64,000 nucleotides of DNA, from positions 151,998-215,997 of the forward strand of contig JAENRP010000045.1 of the NCBI GenBank assembly GCA_024741835.1, in the 5' to 3' direction. Positions 33,220 through 46,465 of the stretch are shown piece by piece; position 1 is the stretch's first letter, and each line of letters starts with the position of its first letter. The notes beneath the pieces are model-generated. The model was not told the DNA's origin, did no database searches, and worked only from the letters and a program-made list of their open reading frames with translations. Origin of the DNA: Diplocarpon mali (Eukaryota; Ascomycota; Leotiomycetes; Helotiales; Drepanopezizaceae). A program made the translations under genes and the position numbers.

Positions 33220-34630
33220 CAGTTCTTTTACCTACTTCTTATTAAAATTGAGGAATTGTTAGCTATATAATATAAGTGCTAGTAAGCATATCTTTAATAA
33301 TTTCTTTAAGTTCACTTCCTATACTACTTAAGATAATCTACCCTTTTTAAGTATAATTAATAGATCTATTCAACCTCTTAGCATTAGCACTTGCAAAGTC
33401 AACGCACTTAAATCCAATAGAAAGGTATATATTCTTAAGTTAATTAATACTCTTTATATACCTCAATTACTTATCTACCTATACTTAGGTAGTAAACTTA
33501 ATAAAATCAAAGGCTTCTATCGAAATAGTAAGCTATTCCTATCTAATAAAAAGGAAATTTGCACTATTGATAATAATATATATATTAATAAGGAATAGCC
33601 TTCTATTAACTCCTTTAGTTATATAAGTAGATATGCTCTCCTAGCTGCTATTAAGAATAGACCTCTTGATATTAAGCTCTAGTACCGTCGATTAGGCTAC
33701 GCTAGCCTATAAACGGTTAGAAAGACCTAATCTGCTATTATTAATATATAGATTAAGGAAATAAAATTAAAGAAGATGCGAATTTGCGCTTCTTATAAGA
33801 AAGGCAGATCTCTTTAATACGTCAATAAACGTTTAGCTTGCCCTCGACTTATAAAGGCATTTGACGAGCTATACGTCGACGTAGTTCATTTGAAGCCAAT
33901 TAGCCTTAACGGCCATAAATACGCTTCTATCTTCACTTACGTAGCTATAATAGCTAAGTAAGGATAGACCTATATAAATAAATCTAATACCTTTAAGGCA
34001 AATAAGAAAATGATCAGCCTTTTATAAACTTAATACAATTGTATAATTAAGTGATAAAGAACTAATAGAGGTAAGGAGTACTCTCTTATATAGATGCGAA
34101 TACTTATAGAAAAACTTAGTATAATTTTAAAGGAATCTACTTTATATATATTAGAATAAGATAGCAGATCGGAATAATCAATTCGCATATTAATAGAAAA
34201 GTTGCGAATAGCTATAATTGATTAAAATATCCCCTCCTTTCTCTAGCCTTACCTCCTCCTTTTAGTAATATATATTACTAATCTTACTACCTTTAATATT
34301 CTTAGTAATAAGACTTTATATAAGATCTTTTAGAATAATATTAAGCCTAATAAGCCTTATACTCCCTTAGTTAAGCATCTTCGAGTCTTAGGCTATCGCA
34401 TCTATATGCTAATTAAGAAAGAAAGGCGAACTTAAAGTAATAAACTCGCTCTAAAAGCAAAGGTAAGTACTCTTATTAGATTTGATAATAGAAGTATTTA
34501 TCAAATCTATATACTATTATAAATAGGTAATAAGATTATTCGATCATCTTACGTTTAATTTAATAAAGATAGCCTAATTATAAAGCTATACCTTAAGGAA
34601 AATTCCTCTTTTTAATTAAGGGGTGATTTG

Positions 34631-34746
34631 ACTCTTGGTCTGGGACCGCGAGTCAATTCTTACTCTTACGATTTCACTCTTAGGCTAGGACCGCGAGTTA
34701 ATACTGACTCTTATAATGATTTCACTCCTAGGCTAGGACTATAAGT
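34631..34746. repeat. Three 23-bp palindromic mini-repeats between INT and RT of Copia-C3
   Basis: Copies start at 34631, 34676 and 34724 (steps 45 and 48). Copia-C4 has two copies here and Copia-C5 three, so the number varies without breaking the frame. Confidence 0.88.
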
Positions 34747-35834
34747 CAATTCTAATTTAAGAGAAGCTGAGCTTCTAACTTTAAAAAAGAGAGGAAGACC
34801 TTTTGGTTTAAAGAATAAGGCTTACCCTTAGCCTTTTAAGAAGAGAGCTACTCGCTCTACTACTTTTAGATTTAAAGCTAATAACTCTAATAATAAGGAA
34901 GCCTATTTAAGCGCCTTTTATATAGCCTTACTTAACTCTCCTTACTTAAACGACCCGAAAACAGTCGAATAAGCCCTCTCTTGCGCTAATACTAATAAAT
35001 AGCGATTTATAATCAACTTTAAGTATAATTCCCTCGCTTATAAGAATATATAAGTAGTAATAAAACGCTTAGAACTCTTTAAAGACAATAGAGTACTTAG
35101 ATTAAGGCTTATCTTTAAAACTAAAAGAGACTAAAATAAGGAAATCTCTTAATAGAAGGTCAGATTTGTCGTATAAGGCTATATATAATAATAAGGTTGA
35201 GATTACAATTAGACTTTTACTAGAGTATGCAAATCTGCGGTTTAGAAGATCGCAATTGCGCTTATAGCGCTATACGACTTTGAGCTAGATCAATTCGATA
35301 TTAAGATAGCTTTCCTTAATTTAAAAGCTAACTCTAACATCTACGTTAAATTACCTCTTAAATATACTTAAGATAAGGTTATTCTTTTATTATAAGACTA
35401 CTGTCTTAAGCTTCTTAAGGCCTTATATAGCTTAAAGCAATCTCTACAACTATAGTAAGAAAAGCTACAGTCTAAGCTATAAAAGCTCGATTTTCAACCT
35501 CTTAATACTAATAATTGCGTATATATTAACCGCGCCTTTCGGATTCTCATTGTTACCTATATCGACGACTTCCTTATAGTAGTAAAGAAGGGTAATATAT
35601 ATAATAAGTTTAAGAGAAATCTTTGCAACCTCTTTAAGATTATAGGTAGCGAACTGGCTAACTACTTCTTAAGAGTATATATAATTAGAGATCGATAAAA
35701 TAGGACAATCTTACTTTATTAAGATGCCTACGTTGATAAGGTTCTTAAACGTTTTTATATAACTAATTGCAAGAGCATACTAACGCCTTTTGCTAATGGC
35801 TATAAAGTTTATATAGTCAAATTTGAAGGCCAAG

Positions 35835-36089
35835 TATTACGACTTGCCCTCAAGCGTACAAAAGGCGAGAACTGAATAACGCTAACTGTATTACCTCTAG
35901 AGGTACGCTATGTAATTAAGAAGAAAAGATAAAGAAGAAGAGAGAGTCTCTAATAAAGCTCCTTTAGAATAAGTATAGGTGCTTTATTAGCGTATATATA
36001 ATCCAGCCACCTTGCTACCTTAGTAGGCACTTGACTTCGTATACCTAACTAATATGTAATATAACTATATATATAATATAGCTATAATA
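35835..36089 (-). repeat. Gypsy-2 3' LTR (left)
   Basis: Plus-strand start TATTACGACTTGCCC, end GCTATAATA; counterpart of 50152-50406. Confidence 0.92.
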
Positions 36090-37746
36090 CTACCCTCCCC
36101 TTTTAAAAAACTGCGCTTGCGCAGTTATATCTATAGGCGTATTATCCTCTAGGTCCTTATAATCGTCAACTCTATTATTATATGACCTAAGCTAGCTTAA
36201 TAGCACCCTTAGTAGCCCTTTAGCTTAAGGGTTTTTTAAATAGAAACCTTAAATAGCATATAGTACTATTATAGCATTAGAGCATAGGTACTATTCGAGG
36301 TCTTTATTAGCTCCTTTCTACTTAATCTAATACTTAAGCTTCTTAGCTTAAATATAAGATCCAATTATTTCTTCTATCTTCTACTCCTCCTATTCTAATA
36401 GCACTTTAATTAAGGCAGGAGGTTTCCGAACTTATCCTAATAAGGAGTTAGGAAGGTATTTACGCAATAAGTAGGAGTGGAAAATAGGGTAGATCGAATA
36501 GAGCAAATCGGGCAATTATAGCTTCTAGCTTTCCCTTAGCTTTTCTAGTACTTTTACTAAGCTGTACCACTTATCAAAGAGCTTTCGGCTCAGCCGGTCC
36601 AGTTTCTAGTTTTTAATACTAATTAGCATATCATCTCCTATAGTTTAATCAACTAGCTGGTAATAGAGATCTGCGAGCTGTTTCATTTTAGCCTATTATA
36701 CTTAAAAAGATAATTAAGCGAATTGGACTACTTTTTAAGCTCTAATAGCTATATAGAGTGCTATTTTATAATTTAATCTCTTAGTTACTATCTATAAAGG
36801 CTTTAGGTTAATTAAATTCCAAGAGGAGCGAGCTTTATAGCCGTTTAGCACTTAGAAAGGGGAAATTTGCCCTAGCGATTTATAAGGCAAGGTCAATTAG
36901 GCGATATTTATTAAAGGTAAGAGACGACTCTAATTGTTTTAATAATATAAGTAGAATGGTCTAAGGCGTTATTTTAAATACTAGTTTATAATCTTAGTTT
37001 AGCCGTCGATATTAGGATTATAAGCTATAGTTAGCTTAACTTTTATACTTAATATTTAATAGAGCTCTTTTTAAAAGGTAGAGACGAATTAAGCGCCTTT
37101 ATTTAATAGAATTGAGTTAAGCATGCTAAAATGGCATATCTAATGAATTAAAAACAACTCTGCAAGGCCTTTCGTATCAACCGTCTTATAGTATAGGATC
37201 GATACTACCTTTTTTAATAATCGGTCTATTATTACTAGTGTAAAATTGTAGCTAAGTTCGTTAAGCGGGAGCTTTGTAAAATCCATAGTCAAGTGTTAAT
37301 ATGCTCATTTAGGAATTAGCAAGGGTTATAAGAAACCTAGGGTCTTATTATAATAAGCTTTCATTTTCGAATAACGATAATTCTAAATATAAGTGCTAAT
37401 ATTACTATTAAGGCTTTTCTAATAGTATTTTCTTCCTATTAGAAGTCTTGTTTTCCCGATTCTAATATATATAACGCAAGGTTACTTATATATATAATAA
37501 ATTAAGGCCGTTTGCAGTTCGAAAGGTTAGGATAGTATAATAAGTCTACCTTAGAAGAAGAGTTTGCCTTAGCTAAGTTTATAGTCGAGGCTATAGTTCT
37601 ACGCCTTATTTCAGAACTTCTATAGCTTAAAGGAGGTTTTATTAGCTTAAATAACCTTATCGATAATATAGTATTTCGCTATATTATACTTGACCTTAGA
37701 TATTAGGTTGGCAAGTGCCTCTATTAGTGCGATTAGCACAGTCGTT

Positions 37747-37859
37747 ACTTATAGGCCAGGCCTAGGAGTGGAATCGATCTATACTAAAGTCACTCGTAGG
37801 CCGGGCCTAAGAGTGGAATCGATCTGCGCTAAAGTCACTTATAGGCCAGGCCTAGGAGT
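37747..37859. repeat. Three 23-bp palindromic mini-repeats, 45-bp period, Gypsy-2
   Basis: Copies start at 37747, 37792 and 37837. The 22-bp spacer (GGAATCGATCT... AAAGTC) is repeated with each copy, so the unit of duplication was 45 bp (15 codons). Confidence 0.9.
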
Positions 37860-39782
37860 AGAATCGCCTCTAATAGTAAGTACTTTTATAGAAAGCTTAT
37901 TATTAGATAAGAGCTGCTAATAGCATAAAGCTCGTTTCCTAGCCTTAAGAGGGGTTAGCTCCTGGTCTTAATATAAGAGTGTATCAGCTAGCATATTTAT
38001 TATACCTATTCGGTATATAATAAGGAAGTTGAAATTAGCAAAGAACTCCGCCTAGCAAGCCTGCTAAGTTATTAAGTCCTTAGTTATTATAAAGTACTTA
38101 AGGGCTTTATAATCTATATATATATATACTATTTTCTAGGCCCTAAGTAGCTCTGCCTTATACTAGTAGAACGATTTAAAAATTGCTAAGAGCTCCTTAT
38201 TATAAATAAGGTAATTTAGCTTAGCGTTATTCATCATCTTTAAGAAGTACCTAATTAAGTGGTAGTTATCGTCTTCTTAGAGTTAAGAGAGTACGCTAGC
38301 GACTATACTGTCAAAGGCGTCGGTCTTAAGCCTTATCTACTTCTAAGGGTAATAGTAGTATAAAATCGAGGTCATTTAAAGGCTTAAGCGTAGAGCTTCC
38401 TAAGCTTCCTTACAAGCGTTATTAAAATCAAAAGGAACGTTTCCTATAAGAGCTATTAAAGGTCGGCAGATATAACTATAGCCTTAAATAAACCTTTAGT
38501 AGAAGTTACAGAACCTTAGGAAGCTTTATATACTATATACGTTCTTAGCGTATTTCTACTCTTAAATAACTAAGACTTTATTAAGGTCTACCTCAATTTT
38601 ATAAACTCTAATTATAAACCCTAGGAACCTAGTCTTAATAACCCTGAACTCGCTTTTCTTAATATTTACTTAAAGGCTATAGCATTAGAGAATTCTTAAG
38701 ATCTTCTTAATATAAATCTTATAGTTAAGGGAGTTTTCTAAATAGATTAGAATATTATCTAAGTAGGTAGAGTAGAAATCGTTAAAGTGGTTAAAGAGAA
38801 TATTATTAATAAACTGCTAAAAGGTAATAGGCCTATTTATTAGCCCGAATAGCAAACCTTATATTTATAGGTCCTATAACGCATGCGAAAGGTAGTCAGG
38901 TCCTTAGCGTTAGCTAATATATAAGTATAGTAAAAGGCTTATTATATATCGATTTTTATAAAAACACAAGCTTTCGATATATATACTATTATCTTATTAA
39001 TAAAGGGAATCAAGTAAGGGTCTTTCTTTATTAAAGTGTTCAGTTTCTGATAGTTAATGTATAAACGTAAGGAGCTATTAGCTTTTCTAATAAAGAGGAT
39101 TAGGGCTACCTAAGGGAAACTCAAAGCTTTAATAAATCCTTTATGCAGGTTCTTGAGAATATAGCTCTTGACCTTTAAGAGCTATTCATTAGTAAGGCAG
39201 CAAAGGGGTTTAATTATTAAGTTGTTCTCGCTTATCAGCTCGATTTTATAATCTACTCTTAGCCTAGGTTCTAGCAATTAATCAAAGGCCTAGCGATTAA
39301 AGACATTTTTAAACTTAGTATACTAAGGCGGGAGCTTCTAATCGATTAGCTTATCGTTGCTCTTATACTTAGCTTACAGCGCCGAACTAAGGCTAAGGGA
39401 GCTAATTTCAGCCTGCTTAACCGATTCTCGGTGATTGGTTTCTTAGCGATTGATTTCTCAGCGATTGATTTCTTAGTCTAAATCGTAAATAGAGCTTACA
39501 AATATAAACTCTTTAAGTGCCGATTCTTAAGTTTATATAGCTTATCTTACCTTAATTATAAAGCGGTAGTAGAGGGCGCCGATTACTAAGGCTAAGATTA
39601 GGCTAATTTAGTAAACTGTCTTTAAAGAAGCGTTTCTCTTTACTAAGAGAGGGAGTAGGAGGACTAGTACTCTTAGCAAGGCCTTCTTTATATAGTTCAG
39701 ATCTCTTTTCAAATCTTTAAAGAAACTGCTATCCCTAGGTCTATAAGAGGCTATAGGAGTAGGAATCGAATTAGTAGGTTTT

Positions 39783-39850
39783 ACTCGCAGGCTAGGACTA
39801 GGAGTAGGATTCGAGTTAATAGGTTTTACTCGCAGGCCAGGACTAGGAGT
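39783..39850. repeat. Two 23-bp palindromic mini-repeats, Gypsy-2 gag-pol linker
   Basis: Copies 39783-39805 and 39828-39850, step 45, with a half copy to the left near 39755-39765. Confidence 0.85.
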
Positions 39851-41617
39851 GGAATTCAAGGCGTTATTACTTACTAGTACTAAGAGCTAGGCTTAGGCCA
39901 TTCTAAGGTCTTTGTCCTCGGCGTCTATTATAGCTGCTCGACGATCGACGTCTTACTAGGCTATTAAGGATTTTATTAGCTATAAGAGATCGATTAATAC
40001 GCATCAATTAAAGTAGGGAATAATAAGCATATCCTTAGGCTAAGAGATACTATTTTTCCCCTTTCTATAGGATTATTTAAGGTTATAGTACTTTAAGAAC
40101 TTCCTATTAATTAAAACGTTAGTTACTTTTAAACTTATAATTAAGAAAGGGAAGTTTATTTATCGCCTATCGATTATAAAGGTAAGTAAGACGGCAAATC
40201 AAATGGTTTCTCCCTTAAAGCTATTATAGCTAATAGGGGTAATCGGTTTAGGCAGTTTAATAAACTTTACCCTAAGTCTTTAAGAGAGCTAATATATTAG
40301 AGATATCTTAATAATACTGAAAATATTAGCTCTACTATTAATATAGGCAACTATTTTAATAAATAATCTATTTTAAGCTAGTTTTATAAGAATTAAAAAC
40401 TAGCGGTTGCTTATTAATAGGCGGGAATTAAAATCTAAGTCTTTTTATAAATTATAACCTATATTATAGTAGGAGTCTTTACTATAGCTTAGCAGTTTCC
40501 TAATAGCAGGTCGTTTTCTATCTTAACTTTAACTATTATAAACTCGCCCTACTTCTTTAGCTTAAGGCAGTCTATTGTATAGTAACTAAGGGCCTTATAG
40601 TTATAGTAGAGATTAGACGACGGCTTTAGACTAATAGACCTTTCTTAATAGACCGCTAGCAAAGGGGAACGAGTACAAGGAGCTAAGGAGGTAGCTATAG
40701 CTATAGGTCTTTATAACTCCCTTTTTAGTATACTAAGGACGCGGTCCTTTAAAAGGGAAAACGCGATAGTAAAGGCGACTTATTAAGTATTATAGGCCTC
40801 TTCCTACTTAATATTATAGGCCTTATAATCTGCAATAGTTAAGAACTTATTTAAAGTAGTATAATTATTATTTATTTTATACTTCTTTACTTAAAGGTCG
40901 TTCTTTAAGGCTAAGAAGACCTTTTTATAAATATTATTAAACTAGTAAGACTAATTGATTTTACTAGCTATAGTAAAGGTAATAAACTTAAATCAGAACT
41001 TATTATATAATAATAAACCTATAATTAGCCTACTATATTTAAGCTTAGTAGATTAAATATAATTATAGTTAAAGAACCTCTAATTTAAGACCCTAAGGAT
41101 ATTAATAGTATATATAAACTTATTAATAAAAACAGGATCTATATATTATAAGATTAGGTTTTAAGCTTTACCTATTATATACTTAAAGTAAGTAGTAATT
41201 TAGTCCTCTTTTAAAGTAAAGTTACTTAAGTACTCTTAAATAAATACCTTTATAACTATCTTCTAAGCGTTATAAGTGATTTCGCCCTAATAGTTGCTAA
41301 AATAGGTTTAAAGGTACTTAATTTAATAAGGGTTAATAGCTAGGACTAAAGGTCAGATAATCAAAAGGTAGTAGTCTAAGGAAGGCAGTAAGTCAGCGGT
41401 AAAGGACCAAGTATTCTAAGGGCTAGCACTTAAGGAAGAAGGGGCAATAGCATTATTTTAAAGAGTAGTAGCTATAGTAGCGCTAATAAGGTTTGCGATT
41501 TCGGCCTATTAAGTAGCTAAGAAGAGAGGGGCCGATATAGTAAGGGTAGACGTTATTAAAGAGAGCGTATCTTCTTCCTTAACTTCGATCGATAGCAATA
41601 GGATATTTCGAGAATCT

Positions 41618-41640
41618 ACTTGCAATCTAGGCCTAAGAGT
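41618..41640. repeat. 23-bp palindromic mini-repeat, Gypsy-2 gag
   Basis: A single degraded copy at the position homologous to 10052 (Gypsy-1) and 48233 (Gypsy-3). Confidence 0.75.
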
Positions 41641-42319
41641 AAAATCTATACTAAGGGAGGTAGCTTCTTAAGTGGGCTTAGGAAGGGGAATGTCTTTAGG
41701 AGCAAGGTTGGCAGTAAGGCCTAGAGAACTAGTGGCAGTAAGGCCTAGTAGAGGTGCGGTTAACCTTTTACTTCTCCTAAGTGGCATAAGATTAGAAGTC
41801 CTAAGTACTAACTCTCTTTATATTATCTAGTTTAATTTAAAGGGACCTAATGCTAAATAGTGACCTATTTAAAAGGGAGAAGATTAGTATAAGCAAAGCT
41901 ATATACGTTCTTAAAGCCTTCTAGTAGAGTATATATTAAGGTATTGTAGGTTTATAAATCTTAAGAAAGAAGGTTTTACTTTAGGATCACGTCTCTTTAT
42001 TAATTAGGAGTTGCAATAAAGTTGCCTAAGGGTATAGTGCAAATCCAGGGAAGTAGGGTCTAAGGATCCAAAGCTTATTACTCTACCAAAGTTGACCTAG
42101 TCTTTAATAGTATAATATAACCTACTAAGGCTAACCAAGTCTCTATATATATATATATAGGTATAAATCCCCTAGTTTCGTACCCAAGTGTTTCGAAGAA
42201 AGGAGTAAGGAGCTTCGAAAAGGTAAAGAGCTTCGAAGAGTTATAAGAAGAGTTATTGATAAGTATAGGTTGACAGGGAGTATAGAGAAGGTCGATGACT
42301 TATTCGCAAAGAGGGTTTT

Positions 42320-42574
42320 TATTACGACTCGCTCTCGAGCGTATAGAAGGCGAGAATCGAATAACGCTAACTGTATTACCTTAAGAGGTATGCTATATAA
42401 TTGAGAAGAAAAGATAAAGAAGAAGAGAGAGTCTTTAATTAAGCTCTTTTAGAATAAGTATAGGTACTTCACTAGCGTGCATATGATCCAGCCACCTTAC
42501 TACCTTAGCGTACACCTAACTTCGTATACCTAACTAATATATAATATAACCGTATATATAATGCGGCTATAATA
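42320..42574 (-). repeat. Gypsy-3 3' LTR (left)
   Basis: Plus-strand start TATTACGACTCGCTCTCGAGC, nearly unmutated at the outer end; the inner end GCTATAATA is mutated. Confidence 0.92.
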
Positions 42575-44231
42575 CTACCTCCCCCTTTTAAAAAACTGCG
42601 CCTGCGCAATTGTATCTATAAGCGTATTATCCTCTAGGTCCCTATAATCGTCAACTCTATTATTATATGACCTAAGCCAGCTTAATAGCGCCCTTAGTAG
42701 CCCCTTAGCTTAAGGGTTTTTTAAATAGAAGTCTTAAATAGCATATAGCACTATTATAGCATTAGAGCATAGGTACTATTCAAGGTCTTTATCAGCTCCT
42801 TTCCATTTAATCTAATATTCGAGCTTTTTAACTCAAATATAAGATCCAATTATTTCTTCTATCTCCTATTCCTCTTATTCTAGCAATACTTTAATTAGAG
42901 TAAGAGGTTCCTAAGCTTAGCCTAGTAGAGGGTTAGGAATGTATTTTCACAATAAGTAGAAGTAGAATATAGGATAGATCGAATGGAGCGAATTAGGCAA
43001 TTATAGCTTCTAGCTTTCTCTTAGCTTTTCTAATACTTTTACTAAACTATACTACTTATCGGAGAGCTTTCGGCTCGGCCGGTCCAGTTTCTAATTTTTA
43101 GTACTAATTAGCACATTATCTCTTATAATCTAATTAACTAGCTAGTAGTAGAGATCTATAAGCTGTTTTATTTTAGCTTATTATACTTAAAGAGATAATT
43201 GCGCGAATTAGACTACTTTTTAAGCTTTAGTAGCTATACAAAGCGCTATTTCACGATTTACTCTCTTAGTTACTATCTATAGAGGTTCTAGGTTAATTAA
43301 ATTCTAAGAGGAGCGAGCTTCGTAGCCGTTTAGCACTTAGAAAGGGGAAATTTACCTTAAGAATTTATAAGGCAAGGTCAATTAGGCAATATCTATTAAA
43401 GGCAAAAGACGACTCTAATTATTTTAGTAGTATAAGTAGAATAGTCTAAGGCGTTATTTTAAGTACTAGTTTATAATCTTAGTTTAGCTATCGACATTAA
43501 GGTTATAGGCTATAGTTAGCTTAACCTTTATACCTAGTATCTAATAGAGTTCTTTTTAAAAGGAAGAGACGAATTAGGCGCCTCTATCTAATAGAATCGA
43601 ATTAGGCATGCTAAAATAGCGTATCTAGTAAATTAAAAATAACTCTGCAAGGCCTTTTGCATTAATCGAATTATAGTATAGAACCGAAACTGCCTTTTTT
43701 AACAACCTATCGATAATTACAAGGGCAAAATTATAACCGAGTTTATTAAGTAAAAGCTTTATAAAATCTATTATCAAGTATTAGTAAGCTCGTTCGGGAA
43801 TTGGCAAGGGTTATAGGAAACCTAGGGTCTTATTATAATAAGCTTTTATTCTTAAATAATAATAGTTCTAAATGTAAGTGCCGACGTTGCTATTAAGACT
43901 TTTCTAATAGTATTTTCTTCCTACTAGAAGCCTTATTTTCCCGATTCCAGCGTATACAACGTAAGGTTGCTTATATATATAACGAATCAAGGCTATTCGC
44001 AGTTCAAAAGGTTAAGATAGTATAACAAGTCTACTTTAAAAGAAGAGTTTACCTTAGCTGAGTTTATAATTAAGGCTATAGCTCTACGCCTTATCTCAGA
44101 ACTTCTATAGCTTAAAGGAGGTCTTATTAGCTTAAATGACCTTATTAATAATATAGTAGCTTGCTATATTATACTTGACCTTAGACGTTAGGTCGGCAGG
44201 TGCTTCTATTAGCGCGATTAGCACAGTCGTT

Positions 44232-44299
44232 ACTTATAGGCTAGGCCTAGGAGTGGAATCGATCTGCGCTAAAGTCACTTATAGGCCAGGCCCAGGAGT
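44232..44299. repeat. Two 23-bp palindromic mini-repeats, 45-bp period, Gypsy-3
   Basis: Copies 44232-44254 and 44277-44299; one unit fewer than the homologous site of Gypsy-2. Confidence 0.88.
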
Positions 44300-45013
44300 A
44301 GAATCGCCTCTAGTAGCGAGTACTTCTATAAAGAGCTTATCATTAGGTAAGAGCTGCTAGTAGTATAAAGCTCGTTTCCTAGCCTTAAGAGAGGTCAGCT
44401 CTTGGTCTTAATATAAGAGTATATTAGCTAGCGTATTTGTCGTGCCTATTCGGTATATAATAAGGAAGTTGAAATCAGCAAAGAACTCCGCCTAGCGAGC
44501 CTACTAGGCTATTAAGTCCTTAGTTGTTATAAAGTACTTAAAGGCCTTATAATCTATATATACGTATACTATTTTCTAAGCCTTAAGTAGCTCTGCCTTA
44601 TACTAGTAAAACGATCTAAAAATTGCTAGGAGCTCCTTATTATAAATAGGGTAATTCAGCTTAGCGTTATTTATCGTCTTTAAGAAGTACCTAATTAGGT
44701 AGTAGTTCTTATCTTCCTAAAGTTAAGAGAGTACGCCGGCGATTATGCCGTCGGAGGCGTCGGTCTTAAGCCTTATCTACTTCTAAAAGTAATAGTAGTA
44801 TAAAATCGGGGTTATTTAGAGCCTTAAGTGCAGAGCTTCTTAAGCTTCCTTATAAGCATTATTAAAATTAAAAGGAACGTTTCCTATAAGAGCTATTAAA
44901 GGTCGGCAGATATAACTATAGCCTTAAATGAACCTTCGATAGAAGTTATAGAACCTTAAGAAGCTCTATATACTATGTATATTCTTGGCGTATTTCCACT
45001 CTTAAATAACTAA

Positions 45014-45257
45014 TATAGAGACCTGAGATGGATAGGTCTCGTGACATATATCACATGATCGACGCAGGACGGTAGGAGGATAAAAGGGCCATCTTCTATA
45101 TATAGAGACAGCGCGTGTCGCCATAGTACTAAATATACCCTATACTTGGGACTTATTCCTAACATCTTGTCTAAGAGAGCCCGCTTGTGGTGCTTCCTCC
45201 TCTTGTTTTTAGGTCTTCCCTTAGGCCTATTCTTATGTTGTCTCCCCTCTGTTTTAT
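45014..45257. mobile_element. 244-bp insertion in Gypsy-3, probable solo LTR or short non-autonomous element
   Basis: Absent from Gypsy-2 (near 38,560) and flanked by the target duplication ACTAA (45009-45013, 45258-45262). It starts TATAGAGACC and ends GTTTTAT, with no terminal inverted repeats. It is richer in GC and less mutated than its host and has a TATA-like GGATAAAAGGGCC. A solo LTR with a mutated TG start is the likeliest reading. The CA end is not seen, so the class is uncertain. Confidence 0.7.
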
Positions 45258-46442
45258 ACTAAGACCTTATTAAGGTCTACCTCAATTCTGTGAACTCTAA
45301 TAATAAACCCTAGGAACCTAGTCTTAGTAACCTTGAACTCGCTTTTCTTAATATCTGCTTAAAGGCTATAGCGTTAGAGAATTCCTAAGATCTTTTTAAT
45401 ATGAATCTTATAGTTAAGGGAGTTTTCTAAGTAAATTAGAATATCATTTAAATAGGTAAAGTAGAAATCGTTAAAGTGCTTAAGGAGAATATTATTAATA
45501 AACCTTTAAAAGGTAGTAGGCCTATTTGTTAGCTCAAATGGTAAAACCTTATACTTATAGGTCCTATAGCATATGCGAAAGGTAGTTAGGTCTTTAGTAT
45601 TAGCTGATATGCAAATATAGTAGAAGGCTTATTATATATCGATTTTTATAAAAATACAAGCTTTCGATATATATGCTATTATCTTATCGATAAGTGGAAT
45701 TGGATAAAGGTCTTTCTTTATTAAGGCGTTCAATTTCTAATAATTAATGTATAGATATAAGGAGCTATTAGCTTTTCTAATAAAGAGGATTAGGACTACC
45801 TAAGGGGAATTCGAAGCTTTAATAAATCCTTTGTATAGGTTCTTAAGAATATAGCTCTTGACCTTTAAGAGCTATTTGTTAATAAGGCGGCAGAGGGGTT
45901 CAATTATTAAGTTATTCTCGCCTATTAGCTCGATTTTATAATCTACCCTTAGCCTAAGTTTAAGCAGTTGATCAGAGGCCTAGCGACTAAAGACATTCTT
46001 AAACTTAGCGTATTAAGGCGGGAGCTTTTAGTCTATTAGCTTATTGTTACTCTTATACTTAGCTTGCAGCACCGAACTAAGGCTAAGGGAGCTAATTTCA
46101 GCTTGCCTAACCGATTCTCAGCAATTGATTTCTTAATCTAGATTGTAAATAGAGCTTATAAATATAAACTCTTTAGGTACTAGTTCTTAAGTTTGTATAG
46201 CTTATCTTGCCTTAGTTATAAAGCGGTAGTAGAGGGCGCTGATTACTAAGGCTAAGATTAGGCTAATCTAGTAAGCCGGCTTTCGAATAGCGTTCCTCTT
46301 TACTAGGAGAGGGAGCAAAGGGTCTAGTACTCTTAGCAAGGCCTTCTTTATATAGTTTAGATCTCTTTTTAAGTCTTTAAAGAAACTGCTATCCCTAGGT
46401 CTATAAGAGGCCATAGGAGTAGGAATCGAATTAGTAGATTTC

Positions 46443-46465
46443 ACTCGCGGGCCGGGACTAGGAGT
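46443..46465. repeat. 23-bp palindromic mini-repeat, Gypsy-3 gag-pol linker
   Basis: A nearly unmutated copy with one adjacent half copy to its left (CCTACTCCTATGGCC on the minus strand). Confidence 0.87.

Larger units (their letters stand above)
31930..35834 (+). pseudogene. Copia-C3 gag, protease, INT and RT (broken)
   Basis: Same order as Copia-C4. The zinc knuckle is near 32,895-32,940 and the protease site is degraded (LYNISASKHIF, about 33,260-33,290). INT lies at 33,690-34,400. Three palindromic repeats lie before the AT-hook, KKRGRPFGLKNK (34,787-34,825). The RT includes FDIKIAFLN near 35,300 and YIDDFLIVVKK near 35,560. Cut at 35834 by Gypsy-2 and continued at 50412. Confidence 0.75.
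36100..41830 (-). pseudogene. Gypsy-2 gag-pol (broken)
   Basis: Minus strand, from right to left: gag about 40,600-41,800 with a zinc-knuckle remnant near 40,560-40,600; protease about 40,060-40,380; RT about 38,650-39,400; RNase H to about 38,000; INT to about 36,900; and the chromodomain near 36,240-36,400. It aligns with Gypsy-1 throughout and shows dense TAA/TAG at former Gln and Trp codons. Confidence 0.75.

Noticed and set aside
37690..37920. 76-codon plus-strand ORF rich in RPGLGVES repeats
   Set aside because: It is antisense to Gypsy-2 coding sequence and produced by three palindromic units.
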